This document shows positions 28,286-37,472 of a stretch of 64,000 bases of DNA, piece after piece. The stretch lies in NCBI GenBank assembly GCA_008501735.1, contig QQUF01000028.1:62001-126000 (forward strand), written 5' to 3'. Position numbers and translations under genes: made by a program. Under the pieces are notes generated by a model. It was not told the origin of the DNA. It saw only the letters and a list, made by a program, of their open reading frames with translations, and did no database searches. Position 1 is the first letter of the stretch. Every line of letters starts with the position of its first letter. The stretch is from Calditrichota bacterium. Its GTDB lineage: Bacteria > CLD3.

Positions 28286-28885
28286 TTAATTTTCTTTTAA
28301 CCACTTGAGGAATTTCTTCGACTCTTCTGAGATTGTCCCATTTTTCGTGAGAATCTCTTGAAGCTCGTCGTAGAAAGGTTTGGCTTTTGGAATTAAATAT
28401 TGAACTCCATTGTAAGTTCTTGGTGCAACTTTGCTTGTGAAGTCATAAAGCAAAGAGCTTCGCGTTCCTTTCAAAAACTCTTGGGTAACAGGCATAAAAT
28501 TTAGAATTAGAATTGCGATACTTGCTACCAACAATCCTTTAAAAACTCCAAGCAAACCTCCGAGAAGTCTGTCAACCCAACGCAAAAAAGCCATCGAAAT
28601 TACTTTCACAACAAATTTTCCGATTGCGACAACAATTAACCAAATAGAAATGAAAAGAATGCTAAAACATAAAATTACTGAAACGACAGGAGTTAACTGT
28701 AAAAATTCATTGAAGATTTGAACTGCTGTTCCGAGTAAAGCAGTTCCAAAAACAAAACCCAAAAGTATCGCTAAGACACCAAAGACTTGTTTAATTATTC
28801 CGCTGATTAAACCGGTAACGGCAAAAATTAGAACAGTTATAAGAATGAAAAAGTCAAAGCCGCTAAGACCTAAAGATTCAGCCAA
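28286..28885 (-). CDS. cvpA: CvpA family membrane protein
   Basis: A 199-residue inner-membrane protein with four hydrophobic helices between residues 10 and 130. It carries CvpA-type features: FDFFILITVLIFAVTGLISG at the start and the short helix-breaking LRWVDRLLGGLLGVFKGLL. CvpA members are linked to colicin V export and envelope homeostasis; the exact role is unknown. The start is TTG at 28885, seven bases after GGAG. It directly follows murI and is probably co-transcribed with it. Confidence 0.85.
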   Translation of the reverse strand: MAESLGLSGFDFFILITVLIFAVTGLISGIIKQVFGVLAILLGFVFGTALLGTAVQIFNEFLQLTPVVSVILCFSILFISIWLIVVAIGKFVVKVISMAFLRWVDRLLGGLLGVFKGLLVASIAILILNFMPVTQEFLKGTRSSLLYDFTSKVAPRTYNGVQYLIPKAKPFYDELQEILTKNGTISEESKKFLKWLKEN

Positions 28886-28902
28886 AATTTTTCTCCAAAG
28901 TT

Positions 28903-29742
28903 TTAGTCAAGTGAAACCTGTTCGACAGATTCAATTTTACTGCCCAAGAAATTACTTCCAACTTCTGTGAATTTCAAAGGCAAATCAGTCAAAAAATATT
29001 TTTGCGAAGGCTTTACATTTTTTTCAAAGTTCAGCAAGTTAGTTTCTTTCAGAACTTTTGCCGCAAAAATTGCCGTCTCGTGTCCTGAATCGATGAGAAT
29101 TACAGAGCTTCCAACTTCCTTTTGAATTACTTTTTTGAGCAAAGGGTAATGAGTGCAACCAAGAATTAAAGTATCAATTCCTGCGTCAACTAACTCAGCA
29201 AGATATTTTTTTGCAACTAATGAAGTAGCTTCTTCTTCAATCCAACCTTCTTCGACAAACGGAACAAACAAAGGACAAGCCTTTGAAAAAACTTCAATTT
29301 TGGGGTTCAAATCTTGGATTTCTCTAAAGTAAGCCTGACTCAAAATTGTTCCTGTTGTTCCGATAACTCCAATTTTTCCGTTCTTGGTTGTTTCAACAGC
29401 TTTTTTTGCAGCTGGTTCAATTACTCCAATAATTGGAATTTGGAATTTCTCTTTTAGAATCGAAAGTGCTTTTGCCGATGCTGTATTACAAGCTACAACA
29501 ATAATTTTTACATTTTGTTTTAAGAGGAAATTTGAGATTTGAATTGAAAATTGGATTACGGCTTTAGAAGACTTTGAGCCGTAAGGAACTCTCGCAGAGT
29601 CACCTAAGTAAATTAGATTCTCATTTGGAAGTTCCGAGATAAGTTGCCTAACAACTGTAAGACCACCAATTCCTGAATCGAAAATTCCGATTGGTGAATC
29701 AGAAGACAACTTTTGACTTGAATTTGAAAGAGAAAAGCCCAT
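28903..29742 (-). CDS. murI: Glutamate racemase
   Basis: Makes D-glutamate for peptidoglycan. The 279-residue protein has the Asp-Ser motif GIFDSGIGGLTV, the first catalytic Cys in VVACNTASA, the second in ILGCTHYPLL, and YLGDSARVPYG. About 15 non-conserved residues precede the core. It sits between rpmB and cvpA in one run of minus-strand genes with gaps of about 20 bases. Confidence 0.96.
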   Translation of the reverse strand: MGFSLSNSSQKLSSDSPIGIFDSGIGGLTVVRQLISELPNENLIYLGDSARVPYGSKSSKAVIQFSIQISNFLLKQNVKIIVVACNTASAKALSILKEKFQIPIIGVIEPAAKKAVETTKNGKIGVIGTTGTILSQAYFREIQDLNPKIEVFSKACPLFVPFVEEGWIEEEATSLVAKKYLAELVDAGIDTLILGCTHYPLLKKVIQKEVGSSVILIDSGHETAIFAAKVLKETNLLNFEKNVKPSQKYFLTDLPLKFTEVGSNFLGSKIESVEQVSLD

Positions 29743-29762
29743 TCAGGACGAATAGGCTAAAT

Positions 29763-29987
29763 TTATACGTTTTGTAAATTTCTTTTTCCTGCTTTGGCAA
29801 TTTTACCAGCAGAAATACAAGAAGTACAAACTTTCATTCTTTTGTTAGTTCCATTTTCAGAAACTTTTACCGATTGCAAATTAGGTAACCAACGTCTTTT
29901 AGTTCTAACACCAGAGTTGCTACGTTCAATCGGAACATTGTTTCCAACTGAAGGACCTTTACCGCAAACTTCACACTTTCTTGACAT
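29763..29987 (-). CDS. rpmB: Ribosomal protein bL28
   Basis: A 74-residue large-subunit protein. [32 protein letters not shown] and the second Cys pair in KVCTSC identify bL28 of the zinc-binding (CxxC...CxxC) type. It precedes murI on the same strand. Confidence 0.96.
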   Translation of the reverse strand: MSRKCEVCGKGPSVGNNVPIERSNSGVRTKRRWLPNLQSVKVSENGTNKRMKVCTSCISAGKIAKAGKRNLQNV

Positions 29988-30039
29988 TTTTATTTTCCTT
30001 GCTTATGCTTAATTTTAAAGAGCAGCGAATTTACCAAGA

Positions 30040-30189
30040 TTACCAAATGAAATCAAGAATTATTTTGGAAATAACAAGGTAAGCCAAAGTAATCCCTAAA
30101 ACCACCAAAGCCTCTTGAAAAAACCAGTCAGAAGTAAGTTTACGAGTTTGTTCTTTAGTAAATTGAATGTAATTATTTATGTATTTCAT
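30040..30189 (-). CDS. 49-residue single-pass membrane protein
   Basis: A short frame starting one base after the stop of the aspartyl protease gene (TAA-A-ATG). The product starts MKYINNYIQFTKEQTRKL, then has a hydrophobic stretch (ALVVLGITLAYLVISKIIL) and ends DFIW. The tight junction suggests it is translated with the protease. Function unknown; a membrane anchor or accessory peptide is possible. Confidence 0.55.
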   Translation of the reverse strand: MKYINNYIQFTKEQTRKLTSDWFFQEALVVLGITLAYLVISKIILDFIW

Positions 30190-30190
30190 T

Positions 30191-31102
30191 TTAGAATCTT
30201 TCAGTGTTTTCTGTCAACCAAAGGGCTGAATTTGGATAATCAAAAACAACACGGTAATTTTTTAAAATCTCGTTACCAACAACTCCAACATTTGAATTTA
30301 CAAGCGGTTTTAATCTGTCAGTGTAAATTCCACTTGTTTGTTCAAGTTCAAAACCGTCAATCGAAACATCTTCCAAAGTAACTGAGCTTGCAAAAATGTC
30401 AGAGTTCAAACCTGAACACTTAATGTTTTTGGGTGAATTTTCAGAATTTTCATTTTGGTTTACAAGAAGACTTCCTCTAAAACCTGTATCAAAAATAAAA
30501 AATGAATCGCCAAAATCCGTCTCACCTTGAGCAAGTGGAGTTTGACCTGAAAGTAAAGAAGAGTCGAAAGTAATTTTTTTGGTTTTAGTATTTTCTAAGT
30601 TTCGAGCAACCTTTTCAGATTCGTGCAAAGTCAAAAAACCTTTTGAGTAATCAATTTCAATTGAAACTAAGTCAAAAATTGTTTTACCCAAAATTCCAGC
30701 AACCTTTGGAAATCTCTTTTGAATTCTACTCAAGTCAGTTTGAACAACAGGAACATTTTGAAACTTGATTCCTGCAAATTCAATAAAATTAACGTTAGTA
30801 ATCAAACCGATTGATTTTCCAAAAGCTCCGTGAACTTTAATCGGTAAAGTCTCAAGTCCGTTTGAAATTTCAAGTTTTTCATCCAAAAGAATTGCTTCAC
30901 AACCTGAATCCAAAAGAAATTCACGAACTTCGCCGTCAGCAAGTTTTGCTGTTACGAAAATTAAATTATCTTTAAAGTTGATTTTTTCTACAGAAAGGAT
31001 TGAGTTTTCACTCGCAACAATTGAGTTACCGACTTTGGTAAAAATCAAATGAGTAAGTAGAAACGTGAGTAAGAAGATGAAATATTTTGTTGGTTGGCTC
31101 AT
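30191..31102 (-). CDS. Retropepsin-like aspartyl protease, membrane-anchored or exported
   Basis: A 303-residue protein from the ATG at 31102, opening with a hydrophobic signal/anchor (residues 7-22). There are two aspartyl-protease half-domains, each with its catalytic motif: LLDSGCE and IFDTGFRG. After the first comes the family block ILGKTIFDLVSIEIDYSKG, and after the second the matching block VVGNEILKNYRVVFDYPNS. Two such halves make one pepsin-like active site, so this single chain is probably self-sufficient. Substrate unknown. A TTG 14 codons upstream is an alternative start. Confidence 0.85.
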   Translation of the reverse strand: MSQPTKYFIFLLTFLLTHLIFTKVGNSIVASENSILSVEKINFKDNLIFVTAKLADGEVREFLLDSGCEAILLDEKLEISNGLETLPIKVHGAFGKSIGLITNVNFIEFAGIKFQNVPVVQTDLSRIQKRFPKVAGILGKTIFDLVSIEIDYSKGFLTLHESEKVARNLENTKTKKITFDSSLLSGQTPLAQGETDFGDSFFIFDTGFRGSLLVNQNENSENSPKNIKCSGLNSDIFASSVTLEDVSIDGFELEQTSGIYTDRLKPLVNSNVGVVGNEILKNYRVVFDYPNSALWLTENTERF

Positions 31103-31207
31103 TTTGTCCGTAAAAGTTTTAAGTTTTACTTTTCCTTCTTCCAAATCTGTGCCAACTTTCAGAATCTTAGTCTTGAGCTACTGAAATGCCTTTTTAGTAA
31201 AAACCTG

Positions 31208-31269
31208 TGTGATTTTTCACAACACTGTATATTTTTTGCCACAGCTAAAGTGTGAATTTTTTCACACTT
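31208..31269. promoter_or_regulatory. Two CRP/FNR-like palindromes before the metal-efflux operon
   Basis: AAGTGTGAA-TTTT-TTCACACTT (31248-31269) contains TGTGA-N6-TCACA, the exact CRP-box plan. A half-copy variant, TGTGA-N4-TCACA, lies at 31208-31221. Both are in the 252-base gap between the divergent protease and Cys-rich protein genes. A metal-responsive regulator could equally use such a site. Confidence 0.5.
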
Positions 31270-31354
31270 CTTGTAGAAACGAATTTTCTGCTCTTGATTT
31301 CAAAATTTTCTTGTTTTAGCTTGTTCACTCATTTTAACGGACTTTTATATTTTA

Positions 31355-31744
31355 ATGAATTCAACTTTTTTCCGAAAATTTTTAATCTCAATCTTTTTAC
31401 TTTCATTCTTCGCTATAGAAAGCAATTTACTTTGTGAGTTAGATTGTAAAGAGTCTCTTGAATGTTTTGCCCAAATTAGCTTTGAAAACCAAACTCACGA
31501 GCATAAATGTGCTACAAATCTCTGCGAATCAAGCCACAAATCTCTTCACCAATTTATAACAGACTCACAAAACTCAAATAATCAGACTAAAGAAAAGAAG
31601 TCCACAAACTTTTTAAAATTTCTTTCAACAATTCAAACAAAAACACTTTATGAGAAATTAAACTTTCTAAAAGTTAGAACTGTTGGGAAACTCCTTTCAA
31701 ACAAAATTCCTTTGTTCAAGTTCCTCTCTTCCTATCTAAATTGA
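31355..31744 (+). CDS. Small exported Cys/His-containing protein at head of RND metal-efflux operon
   Basis: A 129-residue protein with an N-terminal signal-like helix (residues 8-24). A cluster of Cys and His follows between residues 27 and 66, in two stretches: CELDCKESLEC and HEHKCATNLCESSH. The rest is polar and basic. It is the first gene before the CzcCBA-type pump, 79 bases upstream of the outer-membrane component. Small periplasmic metal-binding proteins often head such operons, so a metal-sensing or chaperone role is a reasonable inference. No family was recognised. Confidence 0.6.
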   Translation: MNSTFFRKFLISIFLLSFFAIESNLLCELDCKESLECFAQISFENQTHEHKCATNLCESSHKSLHQFITDSQNSNNQTKEKKSTNFLKFLSTIQTKTLYEKLNFLKVRTVGKLLSNKIPLFKFLSSYLN

Positions 31745-31823
31745 TTTTCCTTTTTTAGAAATTACTGTTCAAAAGTGAGAATCTAATTCTCACAAATTCA
31801 ACACAAAAAAGGAAATTTTAAAA

Positions 31824-33050
31824 ATGATTTTAATTTTCATTTTAGCCTTTGGAGTAATTTGTACGCCTCTTTTTGCACAAGACTTTGCAAATCTAAGTCT
31901 GCAAGAAGCATTTCAAATTGCACTCGAAGGCAACAAAAATATTCTCTCACGGAGAGAAAATATTAACATTAAAAAAGGCGAATTTTGGTCTAAGATTTCT
32001 CTACCAAATCCCGAAATCAGCTGGGAATTTGAAGAAATCCCAAAAGGTGAGCCTTTCAAAAATTACGGAAATCAAAGATTCGCAATCACTCAAGAATTTG
32101 AATTTCCAACCAACTACTTTTTGAAAGCAAAAGCCTTAAACTCTGGAATTTTGGTTGCTGAAATCGAAACTAAAGCCGAAGAAAACAACCTCAAAAATGA
32201 AGTAATGAAAACTTACTTTGAAGTTGTCCTTTCATCGGAACTCAATAAATTGGCAAGGCAGAATTTTGTCCAAACAACAAAGTTCTACGAAAATGTTAAG
32301 AAGTTGGAAGAGTTCGGCGAAACTGACAAACTTTCTGTTTTGAAAGCGAAAGTCAAAAAATCAATTGCCCAAAACGAACTTGAATCCTCAATTCAAGACT
32401 CAATTTTTATCACAAAAAGATTCTTGAACTTGCTCGGAATCAGCTCTGAAAAAATAAATTCATTGAAACTTACTGATTCTCTTGAATCGAGTTCAAACTC
32501 TTACTCAAACAAAGTTGAAGGTCTTGCAACAAATCCACTTTTGCAACTCACAAAACTTGAGAAAGGTTCAGCCAAAATTGACAAATGGCTAACTTACAGT
32601 GAGATTTTACCAAACTTTTCATTTTCCTACTTTCAGGATAAAACAGAAAATTCGGAAAAATTTTGGGGAGTTGAGTTAGGAATTTCAGTTCCAATTTGGC
32701 TAATCGGCTACAAAGGAAACATTCAACAAGCAAAGGCAAAATTAAGACAAGCAAAGTTCAACAAAGAATTTGTAGAACTAAACTTGAAGAATGAGTTTTG
32801 GGAAGTCGAATCACAGCTTGAAAAAGCCAAAAAACAAACCGAACTTTTCAAAAACGAAATTCTCTTAGAGGCAAAAGAAGCGTTTCGAGTAGCCGAAAAA
32901 AGCTACCAAGAAGGTGAAATCGGATTTTTAGATTTTTTCGATTCACAGCAACTTTTGATTGAAGTTCAAAAAGAATACTTAACCGCACAATTTGATTACC
33001 AAGTCGCAAAAGCTGATTTACTCACCTTAATCGGCTTCCAACAAAACTAA
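31824..33050 (+). CDS. TolC/CzcC-family outer-membrane efflux protein
   Basis: A 408-residue outer-membrane channel of a tripartite metal pump. It has a signal peptide ending LFAQD, then two TolC halves: LSLQEAFQIALEGNKNI near the start, and KEAFRVAEKSYQEGEIGFLDFFDSQQLL with long coiled helices in the second half. This order matches CzcC/CusC. It is followed after 11 bases by the adaptor gene, with AGAGGACAA as ribosome site. Confidence 0.9.
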   Translation: MILIFILAFGVICTPLFAQDFANLSLQEAFQIALEGNKNILSRRENINIKKGEFWSKISLPNPEISWEFEEIPKGEPFKNYGNQRFAITQEFEFPTNYFLKAKALNSGILVAEIETKAEENNLKNEVMKTYFEVVLSSELNKLARQNFVQTTKFYENVKKLEEFGETDKLSVLKAKVKKSIAQNELESSIQDSIFITKRFLNLLGISSEKINSLKLTDSLESSSNSYSNKVEGLATNPLLQLTKLEKGSAKIDKWLTYSEILPNFSFSYFQDKTENSEKFWGVELGISVPIWLIGYKGNIQQAKAKLRQAKFNKEFVELNLKNEFWEVESQLEKAKKQTELFKNEILLEAKEAFRVAEKSYQEGEIGFLDFFDSQQLLIEVQKEYLTAQFDYQVAKADLLTLIGFQQN

Positions 33051-33061
33051 AAGAGGACAAA

Positions 33062-34276
33062 ATGAAAATAAAATTTATTTGCCTAATTCTTGCTTTAGGC
33101 TTAACAAGTTTGATTTTTTCTGAAAATGGACACGATGACCACGAAGGACACGACCACGACAATCACAGCAAAAACGAAGAATCTCACGACGACCACAGTG
33201 GACACGGACACGACGAACACGAAGAAGATTTAAAACTTTCTCCGAAAATTATCGGCGAAATCGGACTCACAGTAGAAACCGTTACGAAAAAAAATATTGG
33301 TGAAACAGTTGCCGCAAAAGGTAAAATTGTTACAAATCCAAATAATTTTGCAAAAATCGGCTCTTTGATTTCGGGCAGAGTTGCAAAAATTCATTCAAAA
33401 CTCGGCGATTTTGTGAAAAAAGGCGACGTTCTTTTTGAAATCGAAAGCACCGAAATTGTTGGCGTAATTTCAGATTTCATTTCTTCAAAAAGCGAGCTTG
33501 AAGTTGCAAAAACAAACTTTGAACGTTTGCAAAATCTGAAAAAATCTGAAATCGGCTCAGCTAAAAACTTACTCGAAGCAAAGGCTCAATTTGAAATCGC
33601 TTCCGCAAAGTTCAAAGCTGCTGACCTTGTAATTCACACAATCGGTTTTACAGACAAAGATTTAGATGAAATTTTTGAATCCGATTCACACTCAAAAGTT
33701 TTGTTTAAAATTCGTGCTTCGATTACAGGAGAAATTTCATTTTCAGATATTAAACTCGGACAATTTATTTCCGAAGAAGTTACTGTTTTTGAAATTACTA
33801 ACTACTCAAAAATTTGGGTTGAAGTCTCGCTTTTTGAAAAGGATTTCGGAAAAGTCCAAAACGGTAACAAAGTCGAAGTCAAACTTCCAATGCGAAATTC
33901 AATTTTGGGCGGAAAAATCATTCGCATTGGAAAAACACTTTCGGAAATTGACAGAACGATTCCTTTACTCGTTGAACTTGAGAAGCCTCAAGGTTTGATT
34001 GTGAATTCCTTTGTTGAGGTAAATCTTTTTTCAAATTCAAAGCTGACACTTGCAGTTCCAAACCAATCACTTCAATTTGAAGGTGGCGAAAATTTTGTTT
34101 TTGTAGAAGAAGAGCCTAACAAATTTGAAAGAAAAGCTGTTTTTCTTGGGCAGAAATTTGACAATTACACGGAAATTCTTTCAGGTTTGACTGAAAACGA
34201 CAAAATTGTTGTTGAAGGAAGTTTTTACCTAAAATCAAAACTTGCAGGCGAAAACATTGGCGGACACAGCCACTAA
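33062..34276 (+). CDS. CzcB-type periplasmic adaptor with His/Asp-rich N-terminus
   Basis: A 404-residue membrane-fusion protein joining the RND pump to the outer-membrane channel. After the signal peptide (ending LIFSEN), residues 21-57 are dominated by His, Asp and Glu, including DDHEGHDHDNH and GHGHDEHEED, a likely metal-binding tail as in CzcB. Then come the lipoyl-like segment (ISGRVAKIHSKLGDFVKKGDVLFEIES), a helical hairpin and beta-barrel strands. Metal specificity cannot be read, but His-rich tails suggest Zn, Co, Cd or Cu. Confidence 0.92.
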   Translation: MKIKFICLILALGLTSLIFSENGHDDHEGHDHDNHSKNEESHDDHSGHGHDEHEEDLKLSPKIIGEIGLTVETVTKKNIGETVAAKGKIVTNPNNFAKIGSLISGRVAKIHSKLGDFVKKGDVLFEIESTEIVGVISDFISSKSELEVAKTNFERLQNLKKSEIGSAKNLLEAKAQFEIASAKFKAADLVIHTIGFTDKDLDEIFESDSHSKVLFKIRASITGEISFSDIKLGQFISEEVTVFEITNYSKIWVEVSLFEKDFGKVQNGNKVEVKLPMRNSILGGKIIRIGKTLSEIDRTIPLLVELEKPQGLIVNSFVEVNLFSNSKLTLAVPNQSLQFEGGENFVFVEEEPNKFERKAVFLGQKFDNYTEILSGLTENDKIVVEGSFYLKSKLAGENIGGHSH

Positions 34277-34288
34277 AGGAGAATTAAA

Positions 34289-37200
34289 ATGATTAACAAA
34301 ATCATAGAATTTTCAGTTCGCCAAAAACTTTTGATAATTTTGGCACTGATTTTCTTTATCGGTTGGGGAATTGATTCTTACAGGAAAATTCCGATTGACG
34401 CTTTTCCTGACGTAACAAACAACCAAGTTCAAATTCTCACAACAATCAATGGTTTCTCGCCACTCGAAGTTGAAAAACTCATCACTTACCCGATTGAAGT
34501 TGAAATGAGTTCGATTCCGGGTTTAGTCGAAAATCGCTCAATTTCACAGTTTGGGCTTTCGGCAATCACGCTTGTTTTTGAAGACGAAATTGACATTTAC
34601 TGGGCAAGACAGCAGATTCTCGAAAAATTAATCGTCGTTGGCGAAGAACTTCCCGAAGGAGCAGAAGTCGAAATGGGACCTGTTTCGACTGGACTTGGAG
34701 AAATTTACCAATACACTTTGGAATCAGAATCTTTGTCGCCGATGGAATTGCGAGAAATTCAAGATTGGGTAATCGCTCCTGTTTTGCGTTCCGTAAAAGG
34801 CGTTGTCGAAGTCAACAGCTTTGGTGGCTTTGTGAAGCAGTTTCACATCGTTTTGAACCCAACTTCAATGCAGAATTTCGACGTTACTTTAGACGAAATT
34901 TGGGAGTCGGTAGAAAACAATAATTCAAACGCAGGTGGAAATTACATCGAAAAGAACTTCGAGCAGTACGTTGTTCGTGGAATCGGTTTAATCGAAAAAA
35001 TCTCTGACATCGAAAACATTGTTGTAAAAACTGAAAACGGAATTCCTGTAAAAATCTCTGACGTTGCCGAAGTGAAAATCGAAGCACAAGTTCGCTACGG
35101 AGCAGCAACAAAAGACGGAAAAGGTGAAGCAGTTGCAGGAATAATTATGATGCTGAAAGGCGAAAGTGGAAAAAATGTTGTTCTGCGAGTCAAAGAAGCG
35201 TTTAAAACTTTAGAAAACTCATTGCCCAAAGACTTAAAAATCGTTCCTTACTACGACAGAATTGAACTTGTTGACAAAGCAATTTCAACCGTTACAAATG
35301 CTTTGGTGATTGGTGGGATTCTGGTTGTTTTAATTTTGATTCTATTTTTGGGAAATTTCGGAAGTTCGTTAATTGTGTCTCTTGTGCTTCCTATTTCGGT
35401 CTTGCTAAGTTTTATTGTAATGAAAATGATTGGACTTTCCTCAAACCTGATGAGTCTTGGAGGTCTTGCAATCGGAATCGGAATGATGGTTGATGGAGGC
35501 GTTGTTGTAATCGAAAACATTAACCGATTGATTCAAGAGAACAAGACAAAAGTTACAAAAGAATCTTTTGCAAAACTTGTAATTCGTGGTGCGGAAGAAG
35601 TTGGAAGACCTTCATTTTTCGCTGTTCTTGTTGTCATTACGGTTTTCATTCCACTTTTCACTTTGGAAGGTTTGGAAGGAAAAATGTTCACTCCACTCGC
35701 AATAACAATCAGCGTTGCTTTGCTAATTTCCTTACTTTTGTCTCTGACAATGGTTCCTGCTTTTGCAACATTTTTATCGAAAAAGCAATCAAGTGAAAAG
35801 TCAAACCCACTTTTAAGTTTTGCAAAATCAATTTACGAGCCGATTTTAAATTTTGCTTTAAACAAAAAAGGCTTAACAGTTGGAATTTCAGCAATAATTT
35901 TTGCACTTTCGGCTTTCCTTTTCAGCCGCTTAGGAACAGAATTTGTGCCTCCTTTGGAAGAAGGTTCGATTGCTGTTCAGGCTTTCAGACTTCCAAGTAT
36001 TTCCACAAAAGGTTCGGTTGAAATTTGTAACCTAATCGAAAAAAGAATCAAAGAAATTCCTGAAATTACAACTGTTGTTTCGCGGACAGGAAGAGCGGAA
36101 GTTGCAACTGACCCAATGTTACCGAGCATTTCTGACATTTACGTGATGATGAAACCGCTTGAAGAATGGCGAGAAGGTTACACGAAAAAAATGATTGTCA
36201 ACGAAATGCGTGAGAAGTTGGAAGAAATTCCGGGAGTTCTTTACAGTTTCAGCCAACCGATTGCACTAAGAGTTGACGAATTAATTTCTGGAGTAAAATC
36301 CCAACTTGCAGTAAAAATCTTTGGTGAAGACAGTGAAGTGATGAATGAAATTGCTGAACAAATCATCAAAGAACTTCAAGAGATGAAAGGCACACAAGAT
36401 GCAAAAGTTGAACAAACAACAGGTTTTGGTTACTTACAAATTAAAATCAATCGCGAAGCTTTAGGTCGTTACGGATTGAATGTTAAAGAAATTCAAGAAT
36501 ACATTTCAATCGGAATTGGCGGTGAAACTGTTTCAACTCTTTACGACGGTGAAAAGAAATTTGACATTGTTGTTCGTTTGGAAGAAAGCCAAAGAAACAC
36601 ACTGAAAGCGATTTCGAACATTTTGGTTTCAACTCCACAAGGTTACAGGTTGCCACTTTCAACTTTTGCCGAAGTTTACTTTGAAGACGGACCTTCTCAA
36701 GTCAGCCGTGAAAATGGAAAACGTAAAGTTACAGTTGAACTTAACGTTGAAGGTGTTGACATCGGAACTTTCGTTGAAGCTGCACAAACAAAGCTAAAAA
36801 CTATTTCGCTTCCAACTGGTTACTACTTAAAATGGGGCGGACAATTTGAAAATCAACAAAGAGCGAATGAAAGATTAAAATTAATTCTGCCATTTACTCT
36901 GGTACTGATTTTCGTCTTACTTTTTATAACTTTTGGCTCAATTAAGAATTCCGCACTTGTTCTTTTGAATTTACCATTTTCTCTGGTTGGTGGAGTTTTG
37001 GGAGTTTGGCTTTGGGATATTTATCTTTCAGTTCCAACTTCCGTCGGTTTCATCGCAGTAATTGGAACGGCAGTTCAAAATGGAATTGTAATGGTTAGTT
37101 TCATCAACGAACATCGTGAAAAGGGTCACTCAGGTTTAGACGCAATAAAAATTAGTTCAATGCTAAGACTAAGACCGATTTTAATGACTTCACTCACAAC

Positions 37201-37357
37201 AATTTTAGGATTGATTCCTTTGTTACTTGCAACAGGAATTGGCTCTGAAATCCAGCAACCTTTGGCAATTGTGGTTGTCGGAGGATTGGTAACTTCAACA
37301 TTTTCAACTTTAGTAATTTTACCAAGTCTCTACTCTTGGTTTGAAAAAGCGAAATGA
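34289..37357 (+). CDS. CzcA/CusA-type heavy-metal RND pump
   Basis: A 1,022-residue proton-driven pump of the HME-RND subfamily. It has 12 membrane helices with the family hallmarks FPDVTNNQVQI, the TM4 motif GIGMMVDGGVVVIENI (proton-relay Asp and Glu), PLFTLEGLEGKMF and AVIGTAVQNGIVMVSF. Two large periplasmic loops with the usual porter-domain repeats lie between TM1-2 and TM7-8. The length is normal. It ends 7 bases before a REP palindrome whose T-tract can terminate the operon. The exported metal cannot be decided from sequence alone. Confidence 0.95.
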   Translation: MINKIIEFSVRQKLLIILALIFFIGWGIDSYRKIPIDAFPDVTNNQVQILTTINGFSPLEVEKLITYPIEVEMSSIPGLVENRSISQFGLSAITLVFEDEIDIYWARQQILEKLIVVGEELPEGAEVEMGPVSTGLGEIYQYTLESESLSPMELREIQDWVIAPVLRSVKGVVEVNSFGGFVKQFHIVLNPTSMQNFDVTLDEIWESVENNNSNAGGNYIEKNFEQYVVRGIGLIEKISDIENIVVKTENGIPVKISDVAEVKIEAQVRYGAATKDGKGEAVAGIIMMLKGESGKNVVLRVKEAFKTLENSLPKDLKIVPYYDRIELVDKAISTVTNALVIGGILVVLILILFLGNFGSSLIVSLVLPISVLLSFIVMKMIGLSSNLMSLGGLAIGIGMMVDGGVVVIENINRLIQENKTKVTKESFAKLVIRGAEEVGRPSFFAVLVVITVFIPLFTLEGLEGKMFTPLAITISVALLISLLLSLTMVPAFATFLSKKQSSEKSNPLLSFAKSIYEPILNFALNKKGLTVGISAIIFALSAFLFSRLGTEFVPPLEEGSIAVQAFRLPSISTKGSVEICNLIEKRIKEIPEITTVVSRTGRAEVATDPMLPSISDIYVMMKPLEEWREGYTKKMIVNEMREKLEEIPGVLYSFSQPIALRVDELISGVKSQLAVKIFGEDSEVMNEIAEQIIKELQEMKGTQDAKVEQTTGFGYLQIKINREALGRYGLNVKEIQEYISIGIGGETVSTLYDGEKKFDIVVRLEESQRNTLKAISNILVSTPQGYRLPLSTFAEVYFEDGPSQVSRENGKRKVTVELNVEGVDIGTFVEAAQTKLKTISLPTGYYLKWGGQFENQQRANERLKLILPFTLVLIFVLLFITFGSIKNSALVLLNLPFSLVGGVLGVWLWDIYLSVPTSVGFIAVIGTAVQNGIVMVSFINEHREKGHSGLDAIKISSMLRLRPILMTSLTTILGLIPLLLATGIGSEIQQPLAIVVVGGLVTSTFSTLVILPSLYSWFEKAK

Positions 37358-37363
37358 TTTTCT

Positions 37364-37389
37364 GTAGAGACGCACGGCGGTGCGTCTCT
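37364..37389 (+). repeat. REP element 1 (GTAG-headed), also operon terminator
   Basis: GTAG then stem AGACGCAC, loop GGCG, stem GTGCGTCT, followed by an eight-T run. GTAG before the hairpin is the hallmark of REPs mobilised by RAYT transposases. The T-run lets it end the RND operon. Confidence 0.85.
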
Positions 37390-37427
37390 TTTTTTTGTAT
37401 ATTTATTTTTATATTTTAAATTTTTAA

Positions 37428-37449
37428 ACGCACAACCGTGCGTCTCTAC
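37428..37449 (-). repeat. REP element 2 (inverted)
   Basis: ACGCAC-AACC-GTGCGT followed by CTCTAC; read on the minus strand it begins GTAGAGACGCAC. It forms an inverted pair with REP 1 just upstream of the transposase. Confidence 0.8.
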
Positions 37450-37472
37450 AATATTTTGAGGAAAATTTATAA

